Below, in pieces: positions 42,781-51,724 of a stretch of 64,000 nt of DNA. This DNA comes from JAPLJU01 sp036725345 (lineage in GTDB: Bacteria > Desulfobacterota > Syntrophia > Syntrophales > UBA2192). The position numbers and the translations under genes are program-made. The notes beneath the pieces are model-generated. The model saw only the letters and a program-made list of their open reading frames with translations. It was not told the origin of the DNA and did no database searches. The first letter of the stretch is position 1; each line of letters begins with the position of its first letter. The stretch lies in NCBI GenBank assembly GCA_036725345.1, contig DAIMEJ010000006.1:106626-170625 (forward strand). The letters run 5' to 3'.

Positions 42781-43664
42781 GGGAAAAGAAGAACATGCAA
42801 GGAAAGCGAGAATTGTTCGCACTTTTCGGGAATCCCGTTGCGCAGAGCCGCTCGCCCCTGATGCACAATGCGGCGTACAGGGCCATGGGGCTGCCGGCCC
42901 GATATGAGGCGTTTCAGGTGAAGAATCCCAATGAGGCCGTCCGGATGATTCGTGAAGAGAATATCCGGGGTGCGAGTGTCACGATCCCTTTCAAGACGAC
43001 CCTTATAACGCTCCTCGATGAGGTGGACGAAGACGCAAGAATCATCGGTGCCGTCAACACGATAAGGAACCTCGGAGGGAGGCTTGAGGGATTCAACACC
43101 GACTGGATTGGCCTCACCCGAAGCCTTGCGGGGCGAATGGAAATAAAGGGAAAAAGGTTCGCCGTCCTCGGTGCCGGCGGCGCCGCACGAGCGGCCGTTT
43201 TCGGCATCGCCCGGGAAGGCGGCATTCCCGTTGTCTTCTGCAGAAATCAGGAGACGGGGAAAACCCTGTCGCGGGATCTGGGATGCCCAGCGCTGCCCCT
43301 GTCCCGCCTCGATGCGGTGACGGCCCATTGTCTGGTCAACGCGACACCCGTCGGCATGGCGCCCGGCGTGGGAGAGACACCCTTAACCGGAATTGGACCG
43401 GGGCGTTTCGATTGGGTCATGGACATGATCTACAATCCCCTGCGGACAAAACTCCTCGAGGATGCCGCGGCGGCGGGGTGCGGCGTGATCAGCGGTCTTT
43501 CGATGTTCGTACATCAGGGGGCCGAGCAGATTCGTATCTGGACGGGGATGGAACCGCCCGTCGACATCATGACCCATACCGTGCGGGAGGACCTGATCCG
43601 CCGCAGTAAGATGAGGAGCGTGAAAGAAAAAAAGAATCGAGACAAGGGATATGCCGAATATTGA
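42777..43664 (+). CDS. aroE: Shikimate dehydrogenase
   Basis: 295 residues. Substrate-binding SRSPLMHNAAYRAMGL and the Lys of TIPFKTTL near the N-terminus; NADP site VLGAGGAARAAVFGIAR; GFNTDWIGLTRSL. It reduces 3-dehydroshikimate to shikimate. The GTG at 42777 overlaps the aroD stop; ATG 42795 is an alternative. The C-terminal end is extended and overlaps aroA by 14 bp. Confidence 0.93.
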   Translation: MREKKNMQGKRELFALFGNPVAQSRSPLMHNAAYRAMGLPARYEAFQVKNPNEAVRMIREENIRGASVTIPFKTTLITLLDEVDEDARIIGAVNTIRNLGGRLEGFNTDWIGLTRSLAGRMEIKGKRFAVLGAGGAARAAVFGIAREGGIPVVFCRNQETGKTLSRDLGCPALPLSRLDAVTAHCLVNATPVGMAPGVGETPLTGIGPGRFDWVMDMIYNPLRTKLLEDAAAAGCGVISGLSMFVHQGAEQIRIWTGMEPPVDIMTHTVREDLIRRSKMRSVKEKKNRDKGYAEY

Positions 43665-44931
43665 CGAGATCAGGACGATGGAAAGCCTTGATGCCGTCGT
43701 TCGTGTCCCCGGCTCCAAGAGCTACACTCAGAGGGCCCTGGTAATCTCGGCGCTCGCCGAAGGGAAAACCTTCCTGAGGAATCCTCTTTTTTCGGAGGAT
43801 ACAAAGTACATGATGGCGGCCCTGCGGTTCCTGGGGGCGGAGATCGTGTCTTCGGGTGAGGATGTCATCGTTACGGGGACAGCCGGAAAGATTACGAACC
43901 CCGGTGCCGGAATATACCTCGGAAACAACGGGACGGCCATGAGGTTTCTCGCAGGGATGGTCAGCCTCGGGCGGGGTGATTTCCTTCTGACCGGTGACCG
44001 TCGCCTCTGCGAACGGCCCATGGGGCCCCTGCTCGATGCGCTCCGCGTTCTGGGTGTCGGATCAACCTGCCCGGGGAAGGAAGGGCACCCCCCTGTCGTG
44101 ATTCACGCGGGAGGGATAAAAGGCGGGCGGCTCATGATTGACGGCGTTGAAAGCAGCCAGTACGTCTCGTCGATCCTGATCAGCGCTCCCTATGCAAAAG
44201 GCGACGTGTGGATTGGACTCAAGGGGCCCGCTGTCTCCCGGCCTTACATCGACATGACGGTCGATGTGATGAGGGCCTTCGGTGTGCCCGTCGAGGGGGA
44301 GGCGGTCGGCGGTTTCCGCGTGAAGGGCCGTCGCTGTTACGAAAGCGGCCGCTTCCTCATCGAAGCGGATGCCTCCAGCGCCTCCTATTTCTTCCTGGCG
44401 GCAGCGCTCTGCGGCGGCAGGGTCCGCGTCACCCACATGAACCCGCAGACTCTGCAGGGAGACATCGGTTTTCTCCGAATCCTGGAGCATCTCGGCTGCG
44501 CGGTGTCCACCGGCGATTCCTGGGTGGAGGTCGCCGGGAAAACGCGGCTTGCCGGGGAGTGCTCCTTCGATATGAAAGACATGCCCGACATGGTACCGAC
44601 CCTTGCGGCGCTCGCCGCCGTGCGGGAAGGCAAAACCGTCATTCGAAATGTGCCCCACCTCCGGATGAAGGAGAGCAACCGGCTGGAGGCGCTGGTGAAC
44701 GAACTCCGGAGGGTCGGCGTGCAGGCCGAAGAGACGCAAGACGGAATCGTCATCGAGGGGGGAAAGCCCCGGGGCGCGGAGATTGAAACCTACGACGATC
44801 ACCGCATCGCCATGAGCTTTGCCATGCTCGGCCTTGTTGTCCGGGGTATTCGCATTCGCAACAGGGAGTGTGTCCGGAAGTCTTTTTCGGGCTTCTGGGA
44901 GGAAATGAAAAAATTATACCACAGGCCATGA
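43651..44931 (+). CDS. aroA: 5-enolpyruvylshikimate-3-phosphate synthase
   Basis: 426 residues. VPGSKSYTQRALVISALAEG binds shikimate-3-phosphate; LGNNGTAMRFLAG is the PEP-binding loop; DDHRIAMSFAMLGL is the C-terminal signature. In the loop the residues matching E. coli Ala95 and Pro101 are Asn and Phe, a natural variation also found in other lineages. The start overlaps aroE. Confidence 0.94.
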   Translation: MPNIDEIRTMESLDAVVRVPGSKSYTQRALVISALAEGKTFLRNPLFSEDTKYMMAALRFLGAEIVSSGEDVIVTGTAGKITNPGAGIYLGNNGTAMRFLAGMVSLGRGDFLLTGDRRLCERPMGPLLDALRVLGVGSTCPGKEGHPPVVIHAGGIKGGRLMIDGVESSQYVSSILISAPYAKGDVWIGLKGPAVSRPYIDMTVDVMRAFGVPVEGEAVGGFRVKGRRCYESGRFLIEADASSASYFFLAAALCGGRVRVTHMNPQTLQGDIGFLRILEHLGCAVSTGDSWVEVAGKTRLAGECSFDMKDMPDMVPTLAALAAVREGKTVIRNVPHLRMKESNRLEALVNELRRVGVQAEETQDGIVIEGGKPRGAEIETYDDHRIAMSFAMLGLVVRGIRIRNRECVRKSFSGFWEEMKKLYHRP

Positions 44932-45464
44932 ACATCGTCTTGATCGGATACCGGGCATCGGGAAAAACCACCGTGGGGCGGAGGCTCTCTGCCCTCCTGG
45001 GCATTCCTTTTCGCGACACGGACGAGATGATCCGGCAGCGGACCGGCAAATCCGTCAGGCAGATTGTGGCTGAGGGGGGGTGGCCGGCGTTCCGGGACGT
45101 CGAGAAGACCGTCGTGGCGGGGCTTTCCGGATTGGACGGCGTCGTCATCGCCCTGGGGGGCGGCGCCGTCACGGAGAAGGAGAATGTGGAGGCCGTGAAA
45201 AGAAAGGGACTGGTCATCTGGCTGCAGGCCGACGAGACATCCATCCTCGAGCGCATGGGGCGCGAGACGGCGGGCGATGAACAGCGACCCCCTCTCAGGG
45301 GCGGGGGGATGGCGGAAGAGGTGCGGGAAATGCTTGCGGAGCGGACGGCCGTGTACCGGGCGCATGCCGATCTTGCTGTCGACACGACAGGCAGAAGCGT
45401 TGAGCAGATCGTCGTTGAAATCATGAGTGTGATCAGGGCGCGGCGCATCGGGATCGGCGTTTGA
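44928..45464 (+). CDS. aroK: Shikimate kinase
   Basis: 178 residues from ATG 44928, overlapping the aroA stop (ATGA). P-loop GYRASGKTTVGRRL, the shikimate-binding DTDEMI and FRDVEKTVV, and the IALGGGAV loop are intact. It phosphorylates shikimate with ATP. The order after EPSP synthase, rather than before it, has no consequence for the pathway. Confidence 0.93.
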   Translation: MNIVLIGYRASGKTTVGRRLSALLGIPFRDTDEMIRQRTGKSVRQIVAEGGWPAFRDVEKTVVAGLSGLDGVVIALGGGAVTEKENVEAVKRKGLVIWLQADETSILERMGRETAGDEQRPPLRGGGMAEEVREMLAERTAVYRAHADLAVDTTGRSVEQIVVEIMSVIRARRIGIGV

Positions 45465-45505
45465 GCCCGTCTGAAACACGCGCGCATTTCGGGGAGGTAA
45501 AAGAT

Positions 45506-46576
45506 ATGTCAGGAAATACCTTTGGCGTGCTCTTCCGGGCGACTACATGGGGGGAGTCTCACGGTGCGGCCCTCGGTGCCGTCATCGACGGGTGCCCGCC
45601 GAACATCGAGCTCACCGGGGAGGACATCCAGCGGGAACTCGACCGGCGGAGGCCCGGTGCCGTGCCGCTGGCCTCGAAGCGGAGTGAGGAAGATCGCGTG
45701 GAGATTCTCTCGGGCACTCTCGAGGGCAAGACAACGGGCACACCGATTTCCCTGCTCATTCAAAACCGGGATGCGGACAGCGCCTCTTACGAGGGGCTTC
45801 GCGACGTTTTCAGACCCGGTCACGGCGACTTCACGTACTTCAAGAAATACGGCATCCGGGATCACCGGGGCGGAGGACGTGCCTCGGGGCGGGAAACGGC
45901 GGCCCGTGTCGCTGCGGGGGCCGTCGCCCGGAAGGTCATCGCCCGGGAGGGGATCGAGGTTCTGGGTTTCACGGTGGAGATCGGCGGTGTCGCGATCGAA
46001 ACGTTTTCTGCCGGGGTGATTCAGAAAAGCGACCTCCTGTGCCCCGATGCCGCGGCGGCGGGAAAAATGCGGCAGAGGCTCGACTTGGCGAGCAAAGAGG
46101 GGGACTCCCTGGGCGGTATTGTGGAAATCCGGGTGAAGGGCTGTCCACCCGGTTTCGGGGAGCCCGTCTTTGATAAGATCGACGGGGAACTGGCCCGGGC
46201 CCTCATGAGCATCGGGACCGTCAAGGGCGTGGAAATCGGCGCGGGCTTCCGGGCGGCGAGAATGAAGGGATCGGAATGTAACGACCCCATTATTCCGGAA
46301 GGATTCAGGACCAATCATGCGGGGGGAATCCTGGCGGGCATCACGACCGGCGCGGAGATGGTCATCCGCGCGGCCTGCAAGCCCGTCCCGTCGATCCGCA
46401 TGGAACAGGATACGATCGACATCCAGGGGAAACCTCGAAAGATCTCCGTTCGCGGGCGGCATGACGTTTGCGTCATTCCCCGCATCATCCCGGTCTGTGA
46501 AGCCATGGTTTGTCTTGTGCTTGCGGATCATCTGTTACGGCAGAGAGCCCTCCATGGGGGCCGGGTTCCTGGATGA
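45506..46576 (+). CDS. aroC: Chorismate synthase
   Basis: 356 residues. ATG 45506 is chosen because GGGGAGGT precedes it and MSGNTFGVLF is the usual N-terminus. Signatures GESHG, HRGGGRASGRETAARVAAGAVA, and the C-terminal GRHDVCVIPRIIPVCEAM are present. It needs reduced FMN and yields chorismate, the branch point for TyrA, PheA and TrpE/G. Confidence 0.95.
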   Translation: MSGNTFGVLFRATTWGESHGAALGAVIDGCPPNIELTGEDIQRELDRRRPGAVPLASKRSEEDRVEILSGTLEGKTTGTPISLLIQNRDADSASYEGLRDVFRPGHGDFTYFKKYGIRDHRGGGRASGRETAARVAAGAVARKVIAREGIEVLGFTVEIGGVAIETFSAGVIQKSDLLCPDAAAAGKMRQRLDLASKEGDSLGGIVEIRVKGCPPGFGEPVFDKIDGELARALMSIGTVKGVEIGAGFRAARMKGSECNDPIIPEGFRTNHAGGILAGITTGAEMVIRAACKPVPSIRMEQDTIDIQGKPRKISVRGRHDVCVIPRIIPVCEAMVCLVLADHLLRQRALHGGRVPG

Positions 46577-46614
46577 AGGAGAGACTGAACCCGCAGCAGT
46601 GAGGGGGCTTCGAA

Positions 46615-47391
46615 ATGGAAAAATTTTCTTTCGGCATCATCGGCGGCACAGGCGGTATCGGACGCCGGTTCGCCGACTTTCTCAGGCAGGAGGGACACGC
46701 CGTTCACGTGACGGGGAGAAGGACGGGCATGGATATGCCGGACCTTGCCATGGCCTGTCAGGTCATCGTCGTGAGTGTTCCCATCGGAGTCACCTGTGAG
46801 GTCATCCGCAAGGTGGGCCCTTTTTTGAAAGAAGACGCTCTCCTCATGGATCTGACCTCGCTCAAAGAAGAACCTGTGCGCGTCATGCTGGCATCCTCCG
46901 CTTCCGAAGTCATCGGCTGCCACCCGCTCTTCGGGCCCGGAGTGTCCTCTCTCGAGGGGCAGAATATCGCTCTTTGCCCCGGCCGGGGAGAGCGCTGGCT
47001 GCCGAGGTTAAAGGCGCTTCTTCAGGGGAACGGTGCGCGCGTCGTAGTGACGACACCGCAACGCCACGATGAAATCATGGCGATTGTCCAGGGGCTGAAT
47101 CACCTGAACACGATCGCCCTGGGACTCGTTTTGAATGAAACGGGCATGAAGCCGTCGGAGCTGGAGGAATTCACCACGCCCATCTATCGGATGAAGATGG
47201 AGATCATGGAGAGGGTCTTCGGACGGCCGGAACTCTATGCCGAGCTTCTGACCCTGAATCCCCACGTCAAGCGAATCTGTAACCTCTACGAGAAGAAAAT
47301 CGCCGAGCTGAGGCAACACATCATCCATGGCGATGCCGGGGGGCTCAGGGCCTGCATGGAGCGTTGTGTCGGATTTCAAGAAAAACCTTAA
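46615..47391 (+). CDS. tyrA: Prephenate dehydrogenase
   Basis: 258 residues. NAD(P) Rossmann motif FGIIGGTGGIGRRFADFL; ADH-type DLTSLKEEPV; GCHPLFGPGVSSLEGQ with the catalytic His; and helical dimerisation part LNHLNTIALGLVL. It oxidatively decarboxylates prephenate to 4-hydroxyphenylpyruvate. No ACT domain. It is the last gene of the first half; the trp promoter starts seven bases beyond its stop. Confidence 0.92.
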   Translation: MEKFSFGIIGGTGGIGRRFADFLRQEGHAVHVTGRRTGMDMPDLAMACQVIVVSVPIGVTCEVIRKVGPFLKEDALLMDLTSLKEEPVRVMLASSASEVIGCHPLFGPGVSSLEGQNIALCPGRGERWLPRLKALLQGNGARVVVTTPQRHDEIMAIVQGLNHLNTIALGLVLNETGMKPSELEEFTTPIYRMKMEIMERVFGRPELYAELLTLNPHVKRICNLYEKKIAELRQHIIHGDAGGLRACMERCVGFQEKP

Positions 47392-47397
47392 AAAGAA

Positions 47398-47426
47398 TTG
47401 ACAGGTGAAGCAAAGTCTGTTATGGA
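47398..47426 (+). promoter_or_regulatory. Promoter of the trp operon
   Basis: TTGACA at 47398-47403, 17 bp, TATGGA at 47421-47426; the leader peptide start is 26 bp on. Confidence 0.65.
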
Positions 47427-47451
47427 TTCGAAAATTTTGGAGTTCTAGGTT

Positions 47452-47529
47452 ATGGACAAAACGATGGTTTCAAGAACGGGCTGGTGGTGGCGGTGCTTCA
47501 TAGGAAGGGTCTGCCCGCCGGGCGTTTGA
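47452..47529 (+). CDS. trpL: Tryptophan operon leader peptide
   Basis: 25 codons, ATG 47452 to TGA 47527-47529, reading MDKTMVSRTGWWWRCFIG and on to PPGV. Three consecutive Trp codons at 11-13 are the classical attenuator sensor for charged tRNA-Trp. GGAG at 47439-47442 is at good spacing. Two terminators lie between it and trpE. Confidence 0.88.
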   Translation: MDKTMVSRTGWWWRCFIGRVCPPGV

Positions 47530-47549
47530 TGATATAGGTTGTCGAGACC

Positions 47550-47588
47550 AAGGCCGTGGGGGACCCCGGGGGTGCTCCGCGGTTTTTT
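47550..47588 (+). terminator. trp attenuator terminator 1
   Basis: CCGTGG (47554-47559) pairs with CCGCGG (47577-47582) around an inner ACCC/GGGT helix, followed by TTTTTT. Its flanks AAGGCCGTGG and CTCCGCGG also occur in aro leader terminator 2. Confidence 0.65.
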
Positions 47589-47612
47589 ATTGGTATGGTA
47601 AGGGGAATTGAA

Positions 47613-47640
47613 GGCCGTGCTCAGGAGCACGGCCTTTTTT
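47613..47640 (+). terminator. trp leader terminator 2
   Basis: GGCCGTGCTC (47613-47622) pairs perfectly with GAGCACGGCC (47625-47634), followed by TTTTTT. Its 3' arm CACGGCCTT is also complementary to AAGGCCGTG at 47550-47558 in terminator 1, allowing an alternative long-range fold. Confidence 0.75.
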
Positions 47641-47648
47641 ATTTTATC

Positions 47649-47771
47649 GGGCTTTTGAAAAATACCCATCTGCGGCGTTTCCCTCATCCTTCGTCGCTGC
47701 GACGTACGCTTACAGTGCGCCTCACTCCTCAGGATTCGGGGGCCTTGCATCTGGACATTTTTAAAAAGCCT
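47649..47771. repeat. 123-bp imperfect palindromic element in the trpE leader
   Basis: The left end GGCTTTTGAAAAATACCCAT is matched, inverted, by the right end reading AGGCTTTTTAAAAATGTCCA on the other strand, with weaker pairing inward to a centre near 47710. This is the form of a MITE- or ERIC-like palindromic repeat. Only one copy is seen in the window. Confidence 0.55.
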
Positions 47772-47804
47772 GAAGGGAATTTAAAAAATTTATGAGGAAA
47801 GATC

Positions 47805-49313
47805 ATGTACCGCCCATCACTTGATGAATTCAGGGAACTTTCGAAGAGGGGGAACCTGATCCCCGTGTATCGAGAGATCTTGGCCGATGAGGAGACACCC
47901 GTAACGGCCCTGATGAAGCTGCAATCCAATGCCAATGTTTTTCTCCTGGAGAGTGTCGAGGGCGGGGAGAAGTGGGGAAGGTACACCTTTCTCGGTGCCG
48001 ACCCGAGGATCGTTTTCAGGGTGGAAGGCAACGAAGTCGAAATCCGGGAAAACGGAAATGCCCGGCGTTTGAAGCATGGCGGGAATCCCCTTGGCTGCCT
48101 CAAAGAGCTGCTCTCCGGATTCAAGCCCGTTTCGGTGGGGGGACTTCCTCGTTTCTACGGTGGTGCCGTCGGCTACCTTTCATACGAGATGGCTCGCTAT
48201 TTCGAGAAAAAGCTGATGAAGGCCCCGGCCGGTGAGGTGAAAGATGCCCTTGCCGTTTTTCTCATCAGCGACACGCTTCTCATTTTCGATAATGTTCGCC
48301 ACACCATCAAGGCGGTCTCCTGCGCGTACGTCGACGAAGGGGATGAAAAACTGGAAGAGATTTACAGAGAAACGGTCGGAAAGATCGACGGTGTCATCGG
48401 GTCACTGCGCCGGCCTGTGTTGCGGAATGCCCCGTCGGTGGCGGAGGACGGCCGACGGGAGATCACATTCGAATCGAATCTCTCGGCTTCAGAATTCGAG
48501 AACATTGTCCGGCGGGCCAGGCATTACATCGGCCGGGGGGACATCATCCAGGTGGTCCTCTCTCAGCGTTTCGAGACACGGAATGCACTCGACCCGGTCG
48601 ATCTTTACCGGGCCCTGCGGTTCGTCAATCCGTCACCCTATCTTTTCTTCCTGAAACATCAGGATCTTTACCTCATCGGCTCTTCGCCGGAAGTCATGGT
48701 TCGCCTCGAGGAGGGCGTTGCGGAGCTGCGGCCCATCGCCGGGACGAGGAAAAGGGGCAAGACGGAACAGGAGGACCGGATGCTTGCCGACGAGCTTCTG
48801 AAGGACCCGAAGGAACGGGCGGAGCACGTGATGCTTGTCGATCTCGGGAGGAATGATCTGGGACGGATCGCCCGCGTCGGGAGCGTCCAGGTGAATTCGT
48901 TCATGGCCGTCGAGCGTTATTCCCACGTCATGCACCTGGTCTCCAATATCCAGGCCCAGCTTGCCGGGGGGAAAGACGGCTTCGATGTCCTGAAAGCCGC
49001 CTTCCCGGCAGGGACGCTCACGGGCGCCCCGAAAATCCGGGCCATGGAAATTATCGATGAACTGGAACCGTCCCGAAGGGGCCCTTACGGCGGGGCGGTG
49101 GGCTATTTCAGTTTTTCCGGGAACATGGATTTCTGTATCACCATCCGGACGATGGTGCTGCAGGGGGACAGACTCTCTTTACAGGCGGGAGCCGGCATTG
49201 TCGCCGACTCCGACCCGGAGCGAGAGTATGAAGAGACGATGGACAAAGCGGCCGCAATGATGAAAGCGGTGCGGCTGGCGGCGTCGGGCTTTGAAATAAC
49301 GGAACAAGAATAG
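47805..49313 (+). CDS. trpE: Anthranilate synthase component I
   Basis: 502 residues. The N-terminal feedback-site motif FLLESVEGGEKWGRYTFLG (Trp-binding LLES) is intact. The catalytic C-terminal half shows REITFESNLSASEFENIV, IQVVLSQRFE, RPIAGTRKRG and PAGTLTGAPKIRAMEIIDELE. With TrpG it makes anthranilate from chorismate and glutamine. ATG follows GAGGAAAG. Confidence 0.95.
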   Translation: MYRPSLDEFRELSKRGNLIPVYREILADEETPVTALMKLQSNANVFLLESVEGGEKWGRYTFLGADPRIVFRVEGNEVEIRENGNARRLKHGGNPLGCLKELLSGFKPVSVGGLPRFYGGAVGYLSYEMARYFEKKLMKAPAGEVKDALAVFLISDTLLIFDNVRHTIKAVSCAYVDEGDEKLEEIYRETVGKIDGVIGSLRRPVLRNAPSVAEDGRREITFESNLSASEFENIVRRARHYIGRGDIIQVVLSQRFETRNALDPVDLYRALRFVNPSPYLFFLKHQDLYLIGSSPEVMVRLEEGVAELRPIAGTRKRGKTEQEDRMLADELLKDPKERAEHVMLVDLGRNDLGRIARVGSVQVNSFMAVERYSHVMHLVSNIQAQLAGGKDGFDVLKAAFPAGTLTGAPKIRAMEIIDELEPSRRGPYGGAVGYFSFSGNMDFCITIRTMVLQGDRLSLQAGAGIVADSDPEREYEETMDKAAAMMKAVRLAASGFEITEQE

Positions 49314-49328
49314 AGCGAGGTGCAAGCC

Positions 49329-49919
49329 ATGATTCTCATGATCGACAACTACGATTCCTTCACCTACAATCTCGTCCAGTATTTGGGCCAGCTCGGTCGG
49401 GCGTCGGCCGTTTATCGCAATGACGAGATTACCCTGAAAGAGATCGAGGTGTTGAGGCCGGAGGCCATTTTTATCTCCCCGGGTCCCTGCACACCGAAGG
49501 AGGCGGGGGTTACGGTGGATGTCATCCGGCATTTCTACCGCCGCGTGCCGATCCTGGGTGTCTGCCTGGGTCACCAGGCCATCGGTTGCGCCTTCGGCGC
49601 CGAGGTGGTCCGTGCCGAGAGACTCATGCACGGGAAGACGTCACCGGTTTTCAACGACGGGAAAACGATCTTCCGGGGTCTCCCGAACCCCTTCACGGCG
49701 GGACGTTATCACTCGCTGCTGGTGCAAAGGGAAACGATGCCGGCGTTTCTGGAGGTGAGCGCCCAGACGGAGGAAGGGGAAATCATGGGAATCCGGCACC
49801 GGTCGTATCCCGTTGAAGGCGTCCAGTTTCACCCCGAATCGGTCCTGACGCCGAACGGAAAAAGAATTTTGAGAAACTTCCTGGAACTCAACGTCCGGGG
49901 AAAGAAAGGAGCGGAATGA
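49329..49919 (+). CDS. trpG: Anthranilate synthase component II (glutamine amidotransferase)
   Basis: 196 residues from ATG 49329 (GTG 49320 is an alternative). Class I amidotransferase: MIDNYDSFTYNLVQYLG, oxyanion ISPGPCTPKEAG, nucleophile Cys in GVCLGHQAIG, and His-x-Glu in VQFHPESVLT. It supplies ammonia to TrpE. Not fused to TrpD. Confidence 0.94.
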   Translation: MILMIDNYDSFTYNLVQYLGQLGRASAVYRNDEITLKEIEVLRPEAIFISPGPCTPKEAGVTVDVIRHFYRRVPILGVCLGHQAIGCAFGAEVVRAERLMHGKTSPVFNDGKTIFRGLPNPFTAGRYHSLLVQRETMPAFLEVSAQTEEGEIMGIRHRSYPVEGVQFHPESVLTPNGKRILRNFLELNVRGKKGAE

Positions 49920-49920
49920 A

Positions 49921-50931
49921 ATGATCAAGGAATCGTTGTCGAAGGTCGTACAGGGAAAAGATCTTCAGGAATCGGAAATGATGGAGACCATGAAGGAGAT
50001 CATGGAAGGACAGGCCACGCCGGCGCAGATCGGTGCCTTCATCACGGCCCTGCGGATGAAAGGAGAAACCGTCGAAGAAGTCACGGGTGCCGCACGGATC
50101 ATGCGCCGGAAGGCTACGAGAATCGATGCCTGCTCATCGGTCATCGTCGACACCTGCGGGACCGGCGGCGACGGCCGGAACACCTTCAACATCTCGACGA
50201 CAGCGGCTTTTGTGGTGGCGGCGTCGGGGCTCACGGTGGCGAAGCACGGGAACCGCGCCGTCTCCAGCGGATGCGGAAGCGCTGATGTGCTCGAGGCCAT
50301 CGGCGTCAACATCGACGCCCCCCCCGATGTCATCGAGGAGTGCCTCCGGCAGATCGGGATCGGTTTTCTATTCGCCCCGAAGCTGCACGGGGCCATGAAG
50401 CACGCCATCGGCCCCAGGCGGGAGATCGGGCTGAGGACGGTCTTCAACATGCTGGGGCCCCTCACGAACCCGGCCTCGGCGACGGCTCAACTCATCGGTG
50501 TCTACGATTCGAGACTCACGGAGATGTTCGCGGGAGTGCTGAAAAATCTCGGAACGAAACGAGCCTTCGTCGTGCACGGATTCGACGGGCTCGACGAGGC
50601 CACCATCACCGGTGAAACGAGGGTGTCGGAGCTCAGGGACGGTATTGTCACCACCTATAACGTCGACCCCGTCGAATTCTTCGGCGAGACCTTCCGGGCC
50701 GAGGAACTGGCGGGTGGGGATGCCGCCGCGAATGCGGAGATGACCAAGGGGATTCTCTCCGGCAGCAACGGGGCCCGGCGAAAGATCGTCCTCCTGAACG
50801 CGGCGATGGCCATGGTCGCCGGAGGCAGGGCGGACAGCATCCGTGCAGGGATCAAGCTGGCCGAGGATTGCATCGACAGCGGGGCCGCCATGAAAAAACT
50901 CCGCTCCCTGATCGAACTCACGCACAGCTGA
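49921..50931 (+). CDS. trpD: Anthranilate phosphoribosyltransferase
   Basis: 336 residues. PRPP-binding DTCGTGGDGRNTFNIST, KHGNRAVSSGCGSADVLEAIG and GPRREIGLRTVFNMLGPLTNP are all typical. It joins anthranilate to PRPP. Starts 2 bp after trpG. Confidence 0.95.
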   Translation: MIKESLSKVVQGKDLQESEMMETMKEIMEGQATPAQIGAFITALRMKGETVEEVTGAARIMRRKATRIDACSSVIVDTCGTGGDGRNTFNISTTAAFVVAASGLTVAKHGNRAVSSGCGSADVLEAIGVNIDAPPDVIEECLRQIGIGFLFAPKLHGAMKHAIGPRREIGLRTVFNMLGPLTNPASATAQLIGVYDSRLTEMFAGVLKNLGTKRAFVVHGFDGLDEATITGETRVSELRDGIVTTYNVDPVEFFGETFRAEELAGGDAAANAEMTKGILSGSNGARRKIVLLNAAMAMVAGGRADSIRAGIKLAEDCIDSGAAMKKLRSLIELTHS

Positions 50932-50938
50932 GGTCCCC

Positions 50939-51724
50939 ATGATCCTTGAGAGAATCGTTCGGCACAAGATCGAGGAGGTCAGCCGCAAGAAAACCGTCCT
51001 GCCGATGACGGAGTTGAAGCGGAAAATCGCCGGCATGAAACCGGACGGCAAATTCCGAGCAGCCATTGATACCGGCGAGGCTGCCATCATCGCTGAAGTG
51101 AAAAGGAGCTCCCCCTCCAAGGGACGGATCCGCGAGAACTTTGATCCCGTGGCCGTCGCTCGCATTTACGAGGAAAGCGGCGCGGCCGCCGTATCGGTCA
51201 TCACGGATAGCCGGTTTTTCGAAGGGGATGTGTCGTTTCTCGCGGACATCCGGAGGGAGACCGCTATTCCCCTTTTGAGGAAGGATTTTGTCGTCGACCC
51301 CTACCAGATCTACGAAACGGTCCTCCTTGGCGCTGACGCGATCCTTCTCATCGCGAGGATCCTCGAGCTTCCGAAGCTTCGGGATTTCATCGATCTGTCG
51401 TCGGGGATAGGACTTGCGACGCTGGTGGAAATTCATGACGAGGATGACCTGGGAAAAGCCTCTGCCGCGGGTGCGGAGATCATCGGCATCAACAACCGTG
51501 ATCTCTCCACGTTCGAAACACGGCTGGAGACAAGCCTCCGGCTTGCGCCACTCGTGCCCAACGGGATCACGGTCGTGGGTGAAAGCGGCATCCGTTCCCG
51601 GAAGGACATCGAGAGGCTGATGCAGGTGAACATCCGGGCATTCCTCGTGGGAGAGGCCCTGATGGTGGCGAGGGACATTGCCCGCAAGATCAGGGAACTC
51701 AGGGGAAAGGACGGGGGGTCATGA
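50939..51724 (+). CDS. trpC: Indole-3-glycerol phosphate synthase
   Basis: 261 residues. AAIIAEVKRSSPSKGRI with the catalytic Lys, VSVITDSRFFEGDVSFL, LLRKDFVVDPYQIYE, INNRDLSTFE and VVGESGIRSRKDI are intact TIM-barrel signatures. Stand-alone, not fused to TrpF. It overlaps trpF by four bases. Confidence 0.95.
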   Translation: MILERIVRHKIEEVSRKKTVLPMTELKRKIAGMKPDGKFRAAIDTGEAAIIAEVKRSSPSKGRIRENFDPVAVARIYEESGAAAVSVITDSRFFEGDVSFLADIRRETAIPLLRKDFVVDPYQIYETVLLGADAILLIARILELPKLRDFIDLSSGIGLATLVEIHDEDDLGKASAAGAEIIGINNRDLSTFETRLETSLRLAPLVPNGITVVGESGIRSRKDIERLMQVNIRAFLVGEALMVARDIARKIRELRGKDGGS

